64,000 nucleotides of DNA from Arthrobacter globiformis (lineage in GTDB: Bacteria; Actinomycetota; Actinomycetes; Actinomycetales; Micrococcaceae). This document shows positions 34,301 to 45,667 of the stretch, one piece after another; the first letter of the stretch is position 1, and every line of letters starts with the position of its first letter. The position numbers were made by a program, and so were the translations under genes. The notes beneath the pieces were generated by a model. The model was not told where the DNA came from, searched no databases, and saw only the letters and a list, made by a program, of their open reading frames with translations. The stretch is from positions 1,674,001 through 1,738,000 of the forward strand of contig NZ_JAUSZX010000001.1 of assembly GCF_030818015.1 (NCBI RefSeq). The letters run 5' to 3'.

Positions 34301-35766
34301 TCCTGCTGGGCGTTGCGGACGACCCCGCCCACCAGGACCAGCCCACCGTCTTCTACGAGCCGGACAAAGACGGCAACATGGCCATCTACGGCACGGGCGG
34401 CTCGGGTAAGTCCGCGGCGCTGCGGGGGATCGCCATCGCGGCTGCCGTCACGCCCCGCGGCGGCCCCGTCCACGTCTATGGGATCGACTGTGGCTCCGCC
34501 GGGCTGAAAATGCTCGAGGAGCTCCCGCACGTGGGCGGGATCATCGACGGCGACGACGTGGAGCGCGTGGGCAGGCTCCTGCGCTGGCTCCACGACCTCG
34601 CCGAGGACCGGGCGAGCCGTTTCGCCGAGGTGCGTGCCTCCACCATCGGGGAGTACCGCAAGCTCGCCGTCCTGCCGGATGAAAAGCGCATCTTCGTGCT
34701 GGTCGACGGCATGTCGGCCTTCCGCGAGGCCTATGAGTACAGCAAGCTCTCCGGCCTCTGGGACCTCTTCCTGCAGCTGGCGACCGACGGCCGTCCCCTT
34801 GGCATCCACCTCGTCGTCACCGGTGACCGCCCCAACTCCGTCCCGGCGTCGTTGCTTGCCTCCATCCAGCGGCGGCTGGTGCTGCGGCTGTCCGCCGAGG
34901 ACGACTACCTGACCATGGACGTGCCGAAGGACGTCCTCGGCCAGGCCTCGCCGCCCGGCCGGGGGCTGCTGGGCGGCCACGAGGTGCAGCTCGCCGTCCT
35001 GGGCGGCAACTCCAACCTGGCCCTGCAGGCGCGCGAAGTCCACAAACTCAGCGAGGCCATGCTCCGCCAGGGCGTGGAAAGGGCTCCGCGGATCGAGCGG
35101 CTGCCCGAGCAGATCGACCTGGACATCCTGCCCGCCGGACTGCCGGACCTTCCCGTGATCGGTGTGGACGACGAAACACTGCAGCCCGCCACAATCATGG
35201 CCAAGGGCCCGCTGCTGCTCGCGGGCCCACCCGGCGCCGGCCGCACCGTGGCCCTGGTGACCATGGCCTACGCGCTGCGCCGGTCCAACCCCGACACCGA
35301 ACTGGTTTACCTTGCCGCCAGGAAGTCCGCCGTGGCGTCCCTGCCGGTCTGGGACCGCTCGTTGGTGGGGGCCGACGACGTCGAGGAGGCGGTGGAAGCG
35401 CTCACGGACCACGCCTCGGCGAATCCGGGCAAGGTGGCCATCTTCATCGAGGGACTCACGGAGTTCACGGACACCCTGGCCGAGTCCGGCATCGAAAGGC
35501 TCGTGGCGGCGTCCATCAAGGCGGACCAGTGGGTGGTGGGGGAATCCGAAACTTCCACCTGGTCATCGGCATGGTCGCTGGCGCAACCGTTCAAGTCGGG
35601 CAGGAGGGGACTGCTGATCAATCCGGGCGATATCGACGGCGACAGCCTCCTCAATACCTCACTCGGACGGGTCGGCACCGACTTCATTCCTGGACGCGGC
35701 TACATCGTTGGCAGGGGCAAGGTGCGCAAGCTCCAGATCGCGCTGCCGCCGGAAAACCGGCAGTAG
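31306..35766 (+). CDS. EccC-like FtsK/SpoIIIE ATPase with FHA domain
   Basis: A 1486-residue membrane ATPase related to EccC/EssC, the motor of type VII secretion. Residues 1-90 look ubiquitin-like (YukD fold), 105-200 are an FHA domain with YIGRDRNV, SKRHARI and NSANGL, and two membrane segments lie at about 247-290. ATPase 1 has Walker A GGTTGAGKS near residue 702 and Walker B VIVVDEFAAL near 805, so it is likely active. ATPase 2 has GTGGSGKS near 1030 but LVDGMSAF at Walker B. ATPase 3 has GPPGAGRT near 1307, with Arg in place of Lys, and is probably inactive. No WXG100 substrate, EccB, EccD, EccE or mycosin gene is near. The ATG at 31306 overlaps the previous stop. Confidence 0.92.
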   Translation: MRIRLTLRRDPAEARDLAVTVDGRATVADIATELWTADPARRQEPAPPNLSLRIDEAFVAGGMRGIVLDRADNLLESGLRPGSVVSLTQVSDQFGNPNDAGHAADRGPAAATLRIVSGPDVGREFSLPSGTSYIGRDRNVDVRLTDPLTSKRHARITVGESIEIVDTNSANGLQMDGLPVTRATLNSSDTVTLGDTELTVVPLARSGAAAPTSPLVDFNRSPRVVPRFAPGKRVPPAGPKRQDHHPFPYIMLIAPLMMGAVLFAVTQSLLSMLFMLMMPLFIVGHYVDQKLQNKRERKEQLKQFREAMAAFRQDTTELQRVERAVRLQEAPSVSDTVDSIYKLGPLLWTHRPEHSGFLALRFGLGTVPSRIPFEEPNTAETETEYRREIEDCLDQFRQIEGVPVVSQLRSAGSFGLAGPRGLVDDVARGVVLQLVGLHSPAEVAVAAITSARSRERWNWLQWLPHVGSSHSPLGGDHLAAGSAGGTSLLARIEDLVELREAAMRSEGPAHRAGVLEETADVPPPVLPSVLVIVEDDAPVDRGRLTRLVERGPDTGVHVLWVAAGVESLPAACRDFMAVDGEHGTTTGQVRLGRHTYPVSCESLDAELAGQLARMLSPVVDAGKPIEDDSNLPRAVSYAALVGKDFLDKPQAVAERWQENNSVRSTAVANRKDNGSLRALVGSKGVEPLHLDLKNEGPHALVGGTTGAGKSEFLQSWVMGMATAYSPDRVSFLFVDYKGGAAFADCVHLPHTVGLVTDLSPHLVRRALTSLRAELHYREHLLNRKKAKDLLALQREADPEAPPYLVIVVDEFAALATEVPEFVDGVVDVAARGRSLGLHLILATQRPAGVIKESLRANTNLRVALRMADEDDATDILGVPDAAYFDPSIPGRGAAKTGPGRIQGFQTGYAGGWTTDRPQRPQIDIVEMAFGSGPAWETPAPDTAAQDEPAGPNDIARMTANVIAAADLLAIEPPRKPWLNQLATTYDFSLLPNPRTDERLLLGVADDPAHQDQPTVFYEPDKDGNMAIYGTGGSGKSAALRGIAIAAAVTPRGGPVHVYGIDCGSAGLKMLEELPHVGGIIDGDDVERVGRLLRWLHDLAEDRASRFAEVRASTIGEYRKLAVLPDEKRIFVLVDGMSAFREAYEYSKLSGLWDLFLQLATDGRPLGIHLVVTGDRPNSVPASLLASIQRRLVLRLSAEDDYLTMDVPKDVLGQASPPGRGLLGGHEVQLAVLGGNSNLALQAREVHKLSEAMLRQGVERAPRIERLPEQIDLDILPAGLPDLPVIGVDDETLQPATIMAKGPLLLAGPPGAGRTVALVTMAYALRRSNPDTELVYLAARKSAVASLPVWDRSLVGADDVEEAVEALTDHASANPGKVAIFIEGLTEFTDTLAESGIERLVAASIKADQWVVGESETSTWSSAWSLAQPFKSGRRGLLINPGDIDGDSLLNTSLGRVGTDFIPGRGYIVGRGKVRKLQIALPPENRQ

Positions 35767-35854
35767 TCGATTTGGCGCGCCGCGCCGGACTGTAGGAAGA
35801 TACCCGGGACAAAACTCGGCGCGGGGTGTCCTGCGCGGCTGCAAAGGTACTTCC

Positions 35855-39680
<3,826 letters not shown>

Positions 39681-39696
39681 GAGGCGCTCCGCCGGG

Positions 39697-39720
39697 GCCC
39701 GGGCCGAATGCGGCCCGGGC
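39697..39720. terminator. Hairpin between the IMPase-family and cupin genes
   Basis: GCCCGGGCC and GGCCCGGGC form a perfect 9-bp stem with a 6-nt loop between two convergent genes; no U-run, so a bidirectional terminator is only likely. Confidence 0.55.
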
Positions 39721-39727
39721 GTGTGGT

Positions 39728-40240
39728 TCACATGCGCGGCGGAGTCAGGTTGTAGCGCGCAATGATGTCCGGCAGCCAGGGCGCCTCGGCGAAGCGCAGG
39801 CCGAAGTGGGCCGCGAGTTTCTCGATCGTATCGGGGTCCGGGAGCCCGGCTTCGATGTGGTTGGCAAGCCCCCAGAAGAAGTGCTCAAATCCGGCCGGGC
39901 TTATCACTTCGATCGTGCGTGCGGGCACCTTCCCCGCGTTCCACATGGTGTGCAGTTCATTCCGCGGCTTCGTGATGTAGCCGCCTGCACCAAGGACTGC
40001 CTCGCGGTCACCGGACCGGAACCCGATTTCGCCCTCGATGACGATCGAGTGCTCGTCTTCGCGGGTGTGAATGTACGGGGGCACCAGCGCGCCGACGGGG
40101 AGCGGGTGCTCCACAATGGAGAGCTGTTGGTTGGTGTCCTCGCCAAAGAGCTTGAACACGACGCCGATGCCGCCGAGCGGTGCTTCCCTGCCCTGTCCGG
40201 GCTGCACGACGGTAAGTCGTGGAGCCCCTTCCCCGTTCAT
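39728..40240 (-). CDS. Cupin domain-containing protein
   Basis: A 170-residue protein with one cupin barrel: PYIHTREDEHSIVIEGEIGF near residue 54 gives the first motif with His and Glu ligands, and GGYITKPRNELHTMWNAG near residue 86 the second. The C-terminal 50 residues are helical. It could be a small dioxygenase, isomerase or sensor. It is convergent with the IMPase-family gene and divergent from the acetyltransferase gene. Confidence 0.82.
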   Translation of the reverse strand: MNGEGAPRLTVVQPGQGREAPLGGIGVVFKLFGEDTNQQLSIVEHPLPVGALVPPYIHTREDEHSIVIEGEIGFRSGDREAVLGAGGYITKPRNELHTMWNAGKVPARTIEVISPAGFEHFFWGLANHIEAGLPDPDTIEKLAAHFGLRFAEAPWLPDIIARYNLTPPRM

Positions 40241-40311
40241 GTGCTCAGGGCGGACCTGATAGTTCAGTCACGGAAACAGCTGTTTCGCGCGGCGCATCGG
40301 TCTCCCGGCAC

Positions 40312-40317
40312 TACCAT
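40312..40317 (+). promoter_or_regulatory. Putative -10 of the GNAT gene, leaderless
   Basis: TACCAT lies 6 nt before the GTG at 40324, with no Shine-Dalgarno. Confidence 0.4.
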
Positions 40318-40323
40318 TGACGG

Positions 40324-40836
40324 GTGCAGCCGCAGATCACCGTCCGTCCCGCCGTCCCCGCCGACTTTGCGGCCATCGCCCGCATCACCCGGGACGCCTA
40401 TCTGGCGGCCGGCTACTTCGAGACCGCGGACCATCCGTACATGAAGCAGATCCAGGATGTGGCCACCCGCGCAGACCGGGCCACCGTCTGGGTGGCGGAG
40501 CGCGCCGGCCAAATCGTCGGTTCGGTGACCCTGGCGCTGGCCGGCGAGAAGTATGCCGATATCGCGCTGGACGACGAGCTTGAGTTCCGCATGCTGGTAG
40601 TGGATCCGGCCGTGCAGCGCTGTGGCGCCGGACTGGCCATGGTCGAAGCGATCATTGCGCATGCCAGGTCGCTGGACGGGATCCGTGCCGTGGCACTAAC
40701 GACCGGGGGAAACTGGGAAAGCGCCCACGGGCTGTACCGGAAAACAGGCTTCCGGCGGGTACCCGAGCGCGACTGGTATGTGCCCGGCACCGACATAAAG
40801 CTGCTGGTTTTCAGGCTTGACGTCCAGCCCGCCTAG
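40324..40836 (+). CDS. GNAT family N-acetyltransferase
   Basis: A 170-residue acetyl-CoA-dependent N-acetyltransferase. The acetyl-CoA binding motif A is seen as MLVVDPAVQRCGAGLAMVEAI near residue 92 (V/I-x-P-x2-Q-R-x-G-x-G/A form), and GLYRKTGFRRVP near residue 138 is the usual C-terminal part. The acceptor substrate is unknown. The GTG start is supported by a leaderless promoter pattern. Confidence 0.88.
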   Translation: MQPQITVRPAVPADFAAIARITRDAYLAAGYFETADHPYMKQIQDVATRADRATVWVAERAGQIVGSVTLALAGEKYADIALDDELEFRMLVVDPAVQRCGAGLAMVEAIIAHARSLDGIRAVALTTGGNWESAHGLYRKTGFRRVPERDWYVPGTDIKLLVFRLDVQPA

Positions 40837-40874
40837 AGTGGAGCCGACTTAAAACACCTAGTGAAAGGCGCAGC

Positions 40875-41258
40875 ATGCGCAAGACGTTCGGCACCGGCTC
40901 GGTCTGGGAACAGAAGCTCGGCTACTCCCGCGCGGTCCAGGTGGACAACACGCTTTACATCTCGGCCACCTCGGCCAGCGGCGAGAACGGCATCGTCGGC
41001 AGCGACTTCTACGAGCAGACCCGGTTCATCCTGCAGAAGCTGGAGACCGTCCTGGCCGACGCCGGATTCGCGCTCGCCGACGTCGTGCAGTCCAAGCTGT
41101 ACCTGACAGACATCAGCAAGTGGGAGGACGCCGGCCGTGCGCATGGCGAGGTCTTCGGCGAGATCCGCCCCACGCTGTCGCTGGTCCACGTGCTACCGTT
41201 CCTGGACCCGGAGATGCTCGTGGAGATCGAGCTCGTCGCGCAGAAGAGCGCCAGCTAA
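40875..41258 (+). CDS. RidA/YjgF family protein
   Basis: A 127-residue member of the Rid family, trimeric enzymes or binders that deaminate reactive enamine/imine intermediates. Features are the N-terminal YSRAVQVDNTLYISATSA strand region and the late LSLVHVLPFLDPEMLVEIELVA; the canonical Arg of archetypal RidA (RxxV near residue 105) appears as HVLPF here, so it may be another Rid subgroup. GAAAGG precedes the ATG. A strong hairpin follows, convergent with the response regulator gene. Confidence 0.85.
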   Translation: MRKTFGTGSVWEQKLGYSRAVQVDNTLYISATSASGENGIVGSDFYEQTRFILQKLETVLADAGFALADVVQSKLYLTDISKWEDAGRAHGEVFGEIRPTLSLVHVLPFLDPEMLVEIELVAQKSAS

Positions 41259-41286
41259 CACACGGCACCCAGCACACCCCCCACAG

Positions 41287-41341
41287 AGCGCGAACGTACA
41301 CTTGAGGCCCTTCCGCGGGGGCCTAAGTGTCCGTTCGCGCT
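41287..41341. repeat. REP-like hairpin between ridA-like and response regulator genes
   Basis: An imperfect inverted repeat of about 23 bp per arm, beginning AGCGCGAACG and ending CGTTCGCGCT, with one mismatch and one bulge. It sits between two convergent genes and can act as a bidirectional terminator. Its sequence looks like an interspersed element rather than a simple terminator. Confidence 0.65.
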
Positions 41342-41352
41342 TGGGGTGGGGG

Positions 41353-42015
41353 CTACTGCGGCGGGAGGCCGTAGCGGTGTTCGGGCCGGCCGGTGGTGCC
41401 GTAGCGGAGCTGGATTTCGACCGCGCCGTCGTCCGCCAGCGAGGACAGGTACCGCTGGGCGGTTGCCCGGGACACGCCAACGCGCCCTGCGACGTCGGCC
41501 GCCGAGTACTGCTCGCCGGGAATCAGCGACTCCAGCACCGCCGCCTCCGTCGCCGACCGCGGCTTGGCCGACGGCGAGACGTCACCTGGAATCAGCGCCC
41601 GCTTCGCCCGCTCCACGGTGTCCTGGTCAAGGGCGCCGGGCTGGCCGAGGATTCGCCGGTACCGGGCATAGGACCGCAGCTGCTGGGACAGGGATTCAGC
41701 AGTGAACGGCTTGAGCAGGTACCCGAGGGCGCCTCGCCGGAACGCCGTCCGCAGCGACGCGGCGTCCGACGCCGCACTGAGAATCATCGTATCCACGTCC
41801 AGCTGATGCAGGAGATCCAGGCCCGAGGCGTCCGGCAGGTACACGTCCAGCAGCACCAGGTCCGGGCGCAGGCTGTGGATGGACTGCAGCGCCAGCGATG
41901 CCGAACCCGCTGGCGGCAGCGCCAGGAACCCCGCAACCGAATCCACGTAGGCGGCATGGAGCTTGGCGACGTGGAAATCGTCATCCACGATCAGCACCCT
42001 GAAATCCTCAGACAT
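41353..42015 (-). CDS. CitB/DcuR-type response regulator
   Basis: A 220-residue response regulator. The receiver domain has the acidic pair in VDDDFH and the phospho-acceptor Asp in LVLLDVYLPD near residue 56. The C-terminal domain has a helix-turn-helix in YSAADVAGRVGVSRATAQRYL near residue 172, as in CitB/DcuR regulators of citrate and C4-dicarboxylate use. It is coded with the sensor kinase upstream, 24 nt apart, and faces the divergent citrate transporter. GGGAGGACGAGG precedes the ATG. Confidence 0.92.
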   Translation of the reverse strand: MSEDFRVLIVDDDFHVAKLHAAYVDSVAGFLALPPAGSASLALQSIHSLRPDLVLLDVYLPDASGLDLLHQLDVDTMILSAASDAASLRTAFRRGALGYLLKPFTAESLSQQLRSYARYRRILGQPGALDQDTVERAKRALIPGDVSPSAKPRSATEAAVLESLIPGEQYSAADVAGRVGVSRATAQRYLSSLADDGAVEIQLRYGTTGRPEHRYGLPPQ

Positions 42016-42039
42016 CCTCGTCCTCCCGTCCGGTATCCA

Positions 42040-43770
42040 TCAGTCTTTGCGCGCCGTGGTGGTGCCCGGCAGCGTGGCCATGAACACGGCGCCCGGGCCA
42101 CCAACGTTCCCCGGCTCCAGCACCGTGACGTCGCCCCCGCGCCGCCGCGCCAGCTGCCGTGCGAGGGCCAGGCCCAGGCCCTGGCCGCCCCCGGCGCGGA
42201 CCTGCCCCTGGAGGGCCCCGCCGCCCGCCGTCGTAAACCCCTCGGCGAACACCGCCTCCGGATTGCCGCCCACTGGCAGCCCGTCGCCGGAATCGGCGAC
42301 GACGACGTGCAGGGTACCGCCGCCGTCGCCCGCCTCGTCCAGCAGCTCAAGCTCCACCCAGCGCTCGGCAGCCGTGCCGGCCACTGCCGCGTTGACCGCG
42401 TTGTCGATCAGGTTTCCGAGCACCGTCGTGACGTCCTGCGGTTCCGTCACCTGGCCCCGCACCAGGGTTTCCGGCCCGATCCGCAACGATACCCCCCGCT
42501 CATCGGCCTCCACGCCCTTGGCGCCGATGAAGGCCTGCAGATACGGGTCCTGCAACAGTTCGGCCTGGTCCACGGGGAACTTGAGCGGACCCGTGGCGGC
42601 GAGCCGCTCAAGGTAATTGCGCGCCTGCTGGTGCTGGCCGATGCTCATAAACCCGGCGATGGTGTGCAGCTGGTTGGCGAACTCATGCCGCTGAGCGCGC
42701 AGGGCTGTGGACATGGTTCCCACGGCGTCGAGCTGCCGGGTCAGGTGCTGGAGTTCGGTGCGGTCACGGAGCATGACCACCCAACCCAGGTCTTCGCGGC
42801 GGTGCAGTGCTTTCCGGGCGCTGGCGACGAGGACCTGTTCGCCCGCCACCAGTTCCACTGCCTCGCCCTCCCGGGCATCGGGCAGAGTCAGGGCCTTGAG
42901 CTGGGCTGGCACCGGGGCGTCCTGCCAGAGCTGGCCGGCGAGGTCGGGCTGACCGAGGAGGCGCTGGGCGGCGGCGTTGAACACGCTGATCCGGCCGTCG
43001 GCGGAGATGCCCACGACACCTTCATCCACACCCTCCAGGACCGCCACCTGATCATGCACCAGAGCGCCGATTTCCTCGGGTTCCAAGCCGAGCGTGAGCC
43101 GCTGCAGCCGGCGCCGGAGCAGGAACGAGGCCAGGACTCCTGCTGCCAGCGAGCCGGCCGCGGTCAGCACGATGGGCACGATGTCGCGGGCCAGGCTCTG
43201 CCCGATGGACTCAGTGGAATAGCCCACGCTCACCTCACCCACCACGGTCCCGGAGCCGGAACCGGAACCGGAACCGGAACCGGAACCTGTGCCGGGCGCG
43301 AACACGGGGACCTTCGCCCCCGCCGACGGACCCAGCGTGCCGGTGTTGCGGGTGGTCACCTCGCGGCCAGCAAGCGCCTCGGACGGGTCCGTACTTACGC
43401 GTTCGCCCAGCCGGTCGGCGTCGGGATGGGCCAGGCGGAGGCCCGTTTCGTCGGTGATCACCACGAACAGAGCGCCGGTGCGGGTACGGGCGCCCTCGGC
43501 CACCGCCATAAGTGGCCCGGTCTTCAGCTCTGCGGGCGGGGGAGTACCGGCCTGCCTGCTGATGGCCTGCACGTTCGCACGGACAGAAGGGTCCGAGGCC
43601 ACGGTCCGGGCCAGCGTCAATGCCTGGTTTTCCGCCTCGCGGCCCAGTCGTTCGAACGTCAACCACGCATGCACCGCCCCGCTGAGGAGCACAACCAGGA
43701 GAACCACGCCAAGCTGCAGGAGCAGAGTCTGGGTGGAGAACCTGAGCGGAAGCCTGCCGGCGGGGCTCAT
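42040..43770 (-). CDS. CitA/DcuS-type sensor histidine kinase
   Basis: A sensor kinase of about 576 residues. A first membrane segment (about 12-35) is followed by an extracytoplasmic CitA/DcuS-like PAS sensor, a Gly-Ser repeat just before the second membrane segment (about 195-217), a cytoplasmic PAS domain, a RHEFANQLHTIAGF histidine box near residue 362 and an HATPase domain ending with GGQGLGLALAR. It should sense citrate or a related acid. I chose the second ATG of an ATGATG pair because AGGAGG lies 6 nt upstream; 43773 is the alternative. The antisense strand carries a long spurious frame. Confidence 0.92.
   Translation of the reverse strand: MSPAGRLPLRFSTQTLLLQLGVVLLVVLLSGAVHAWLTFERLGREAENQALTLARTVASDPSVRANVQAISRQAGTPPPAELKTGPLMAVAEGARTRTGALFVVITDETGLRLAHPDADRLGERVSTDPSEALAGREVTTRNTGTLGPSAGAKVPVFAPGTGSGSGSGSGSGSGTVVGEVSVGYSTESIGQSLARDIVPIVLTAAGSLAAGVLASFLLRRRLQRLTLGLEPEEIGALVHDQVAVLEGVDEGVVGISADGRISVFNAAAQRLLGQPDLAGQLWQDAPVPAQLKALTLPDAREGEAVELVAGEQVLVASARKALHRREDLGWVVMLRDRTELQHLTRQLDAVGTMSTALRAQRHEFANQLHTIAGFMSIGQHQQARNYLERLAATGPLKFPVDQAELLQDPYLQAFIGAKGVEADERGVSLRIGPETLVRGQVTEPQDVTTVLGNLIDNAVNAAVAGTAAERWVELELLDEAGDGGGTLHVVVADSGDGLPVGGNPEAVFAEGFTTAGGGALQGQVRAGGGQGLGLALARQLARRRGGDVTVLEPGNVGGPGAVFMATLPGTTTARKD
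43246..43288 (-). repeat. 6-bp tandem repeat coding a Gly-Ser linker
   Basis: Hexamer CCGGAA (plus strand) is repeated about six times, coding (GS)n in the sensor kinase. Slippage would change linker length by two residues per unit without a frameshift. Confidence 0.85.
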
Positions 43771-43914
43771 CATGGCCCTCCTTCTGGGTTCAGCGGGCTG
43801 CAGGGTGGCTGGGGCTGGCAGCAGGGTGTTTGAGCAAAATGCGCAAAATGCTCCCAATAAGCAGTATGCCAATCAATTGAGCCAAAGGCACTGCCGTGAC
43901 CGGGGCCACTCTAA

Positions 43915-43936
43915 CGTCTGTAGTACGCATCACACC
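43915..43936 (+). promoter_or_regulatory. Candidate element upstream of the CitMHS gene, shared with the MHS gene
   Basis: A 22-nt stretch (CGTYYGTRGTR followed by CGCATCACACC) that matches 18 of 22 positions with 59900-59921 upstream of the MHS transporter. It lies 33 bp before the CitMHS start. The bound factor is unknown; the neighbouring response regulator is one candidate. Confidence 0.4.
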
Positions 43937-43968
43937 GGGGTGGTGCTGTTCACTAGAAGGAGCCGGCT

Positions 43969-45447
43969 GTGCTGGTATTACTTGGATTCGCCATGATCGC
44001 GGTTTTCATGGTGCTGATCATGACGAAGAAGTTGACGCCAGTGCTGGCGCTGATCATCGTCCCCACCATTTTCGGTCTTTTCGCAGGTGCCGGCCTCGGC
44101 ATCGGCGACATGGTCATGGACTCAATGAAGTCCATGACCTCCACCGCAGCGCTGCTGATGTTCGCAATCATCTACTTCGGCCTGATGATCGACGTCGGGC
44201 TGTTCGATCCGCTGGTCCGGTTCATTCTGCGCAAGCTCGGCAATGACCCCGCCAAGGTGGTCCTGGGCACCGCCCTGCTGGCCGCTGCCGTATCCCTTGA
44301 CGGCGACGGCTCCACCACCTTCATCCTCACCACCGCCGCCATGCTGCCGATCTACCTCCGGCTGAAGATGAGCCCCGTGGTCCTCACCTGCGTGGCCGGC
44401 CTGGCCAACGGCACCATGAACATCGTTCCCTGGGGCGGCCCCACGGCTCGCGCCGCCAGCGCCCTGAAGATCGACGTCAACGACGTCTTCGTTCCCATGA
44501 TCCCGTCGCTGATCGCCGGCCTCGCCGTCGTGCTGGTCTTCGCCTGGGTCCTCGGCCTCCAGGAACGCAACCGCCTCCGTGCCACGCAGCCGGAGATCTG
44601 GGGAACGCCGGAAACTGCTGAAGCGTTCGACGGCGGCACTCCCGCCGGCAGCGGCCGCACCGGCCGCGGTGGTTCGGGCCGCGGTACCGCACCTGTTCCC
44701 GCAACGGGTGGCCCCGCCGTCGGCGGTGAAGGCTCCTCCGTCGCCGTGCTGGAACGCACCGAGACGCTGGTGGATGACAGCGACACCGCCATGGCGGATA
44801 CCGCACTGGACCCCAACCGCGAGACGCTCCGTCCCAAGCTGCAGTGGTTCAACCTGGGCCTCACGGTCGCCGTCATGGGCATGCTCATCGCCGACCTCGT
44901 GCCCCTGCCCTACGTCTTCATGGTCGGCTCGGCCATCGCCCTGCTGGTGAACTTCCCCCACGTCAAGGACCAGGGCAAGCAGCTCGTGGCGCACGCCCCG
45001 TCGATCGTGGCTGTGGTCAGCATGGTCATGGCCGCCGCGGTCCTGACCGGCGTCTTGAAAGGCACCGGCATGGTTGAAGCCATGTCCGCGTGGCTGGTCC
45101 AGATCATCCCGTCCAGCATGGGCCCGCTCATGGCAGTCATCACGGGCGTCCTCAGCATCCCCATGACGTTCTTCATGAGCAACGACGCCTTCTACTTCGG
45201 CGTGCTGCCCGTCCTGAGCGAAACCGCCGCCCACTACGGCATCAGCGCCGCCGAGATGGCCCGTGCCTCCATCACCGGCCAGCCGTTCCACATGCAGAGC
45301 CCGCTGGTTCCCGCCATCCTGCTCCTGGTCTCCCTGGCCAAGGTAGACCTGGGCGACCACCACAAGAAGGTTCTCTGGAGGAGTGCAGTAGTAGCCCTCG
45401 TAATGCTCGGAGTGGCAATCCTGACCGGAGCAATCGGCATCCACTAG
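43969..45447 (+). CDS. CitMHS family citrate transporter
   Basis: A 492-residue membrane carrier of the CitMHS family, which takes up citrate complexed with magnesium, calcium or other divalent metals together with protons. About 11-12 membrane segments are visible, with SLDGDGSTTFILTTAAMLPIY near residue 106 and WGGPTARAAS near residue 154 as typical blocks. A Gly/Ser-rich cytoplasmic loop of about 70 residues splits the two halves. The GTG has AAGGAG upstream. It is divergent from the citrate-type two-component system, which likely induces it. An intrinsic terminator follows. Confidence 0.94.
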   Translation: MLVLLGFAMIAVFMVLIMTKKLTPVLALIIVPTIFGLFAGAGLGIGDMVMDSMKSMTSTAALLMFAIIYFGLMIDVGLFDPLVRFILRKLGNDPAKVVLGTALLAAAVSLDGDGSTTFILTTAAMLPIYLRLKMSPVVLTCVAGLANGTMNIVPWGGPTARAASALKIDVNDVFVPMIPSLIAGLAVVLVFAWVLGLQERNRLRATQPEIWGTPETAEAFDGGTPAGSGRTGRGGSGRGTAPVPATGGPAVGGEGSSVAVLERTETLVDDSDTAMADTALDPNRETLRPKLQWFNLGLTVAVMGMLIADLVPLPYVFMVGSAIALLVNFPHVKDQGKQLVAHAPSIVAVVSMVMAAAVLTGVLKGTGMVEAMSAWLVQIIPSSMGPLMAVITGVLSIPMTFFMSNDAFYFGVLPVLSETAAHYGISAAEMARASITGQPFHMQSPLVPAILLLVSLAKVDLGDHHKKVLWRSAVVALVMLGVAILTGAIGIH

Positions 45448-45481
45448 CCGCTCGCCGGCACCCTGACAAATAACAAGAAGA

Positions 45482-45517
45482 AAAGCAGAGTGCGGAATGA
45501 TTTCCGCACTCTGCTTT
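45482..45517 (+). terminator. Intrinsic terminator after the CitMHS gene
   Basis: Perfect 15-bp inverted repeat (arms 45482-45496 and 45503-45517, 6-nt loop), followed by a T-rich stretch CCTTTTATC. Confidence 0.85.
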
Positions 45518-45632
45518 CCTTTTATCTGGGCGAAAAGAGAGTAAGGAACGACGGCGGCACGCGGAGGACCGTCCGGCCTGAGGCCGGAAGGTGAGTAGCC
45601 GGAAGTCGGCAGGGCAACGTGACAGTAGACTA

Positions 45633-45653
45633 GTTCGGAAACCCATTCCGAAC
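45633..45653 (+). promoter_or_regulatory. Hairpin or operator just before gatC
   Basis: GTTCGGAA-ACCCA-TTCCGAAC, 8-bp arms with a 5-nt spacer, ends 15 nt before the gatC ATG and only a few bases before its GGGAGA ribosome binding site. It could be an operator or an RNA hairpin affecting translation. Confidence 0.5.
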
Positions 45654-45667
45654 TTGCAGGGAGATCC

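Noticed and set aside
41137..43833. An 898-codon plus-strand frame opposite the two-component system
   Set aside because: It is antisense to two well-conserved genes, has Arg/Gly/His-rich translation with no domain, and arises from high-GC codon bias.
43896..43909. A CRP/GlxR-like site GTGACCGGGGCCAC upstream of the CitMHS gene
   Set aside because: Only GTG-N8-CAC is matched and the central bases do not fit; too weak in GC-rich DNA.
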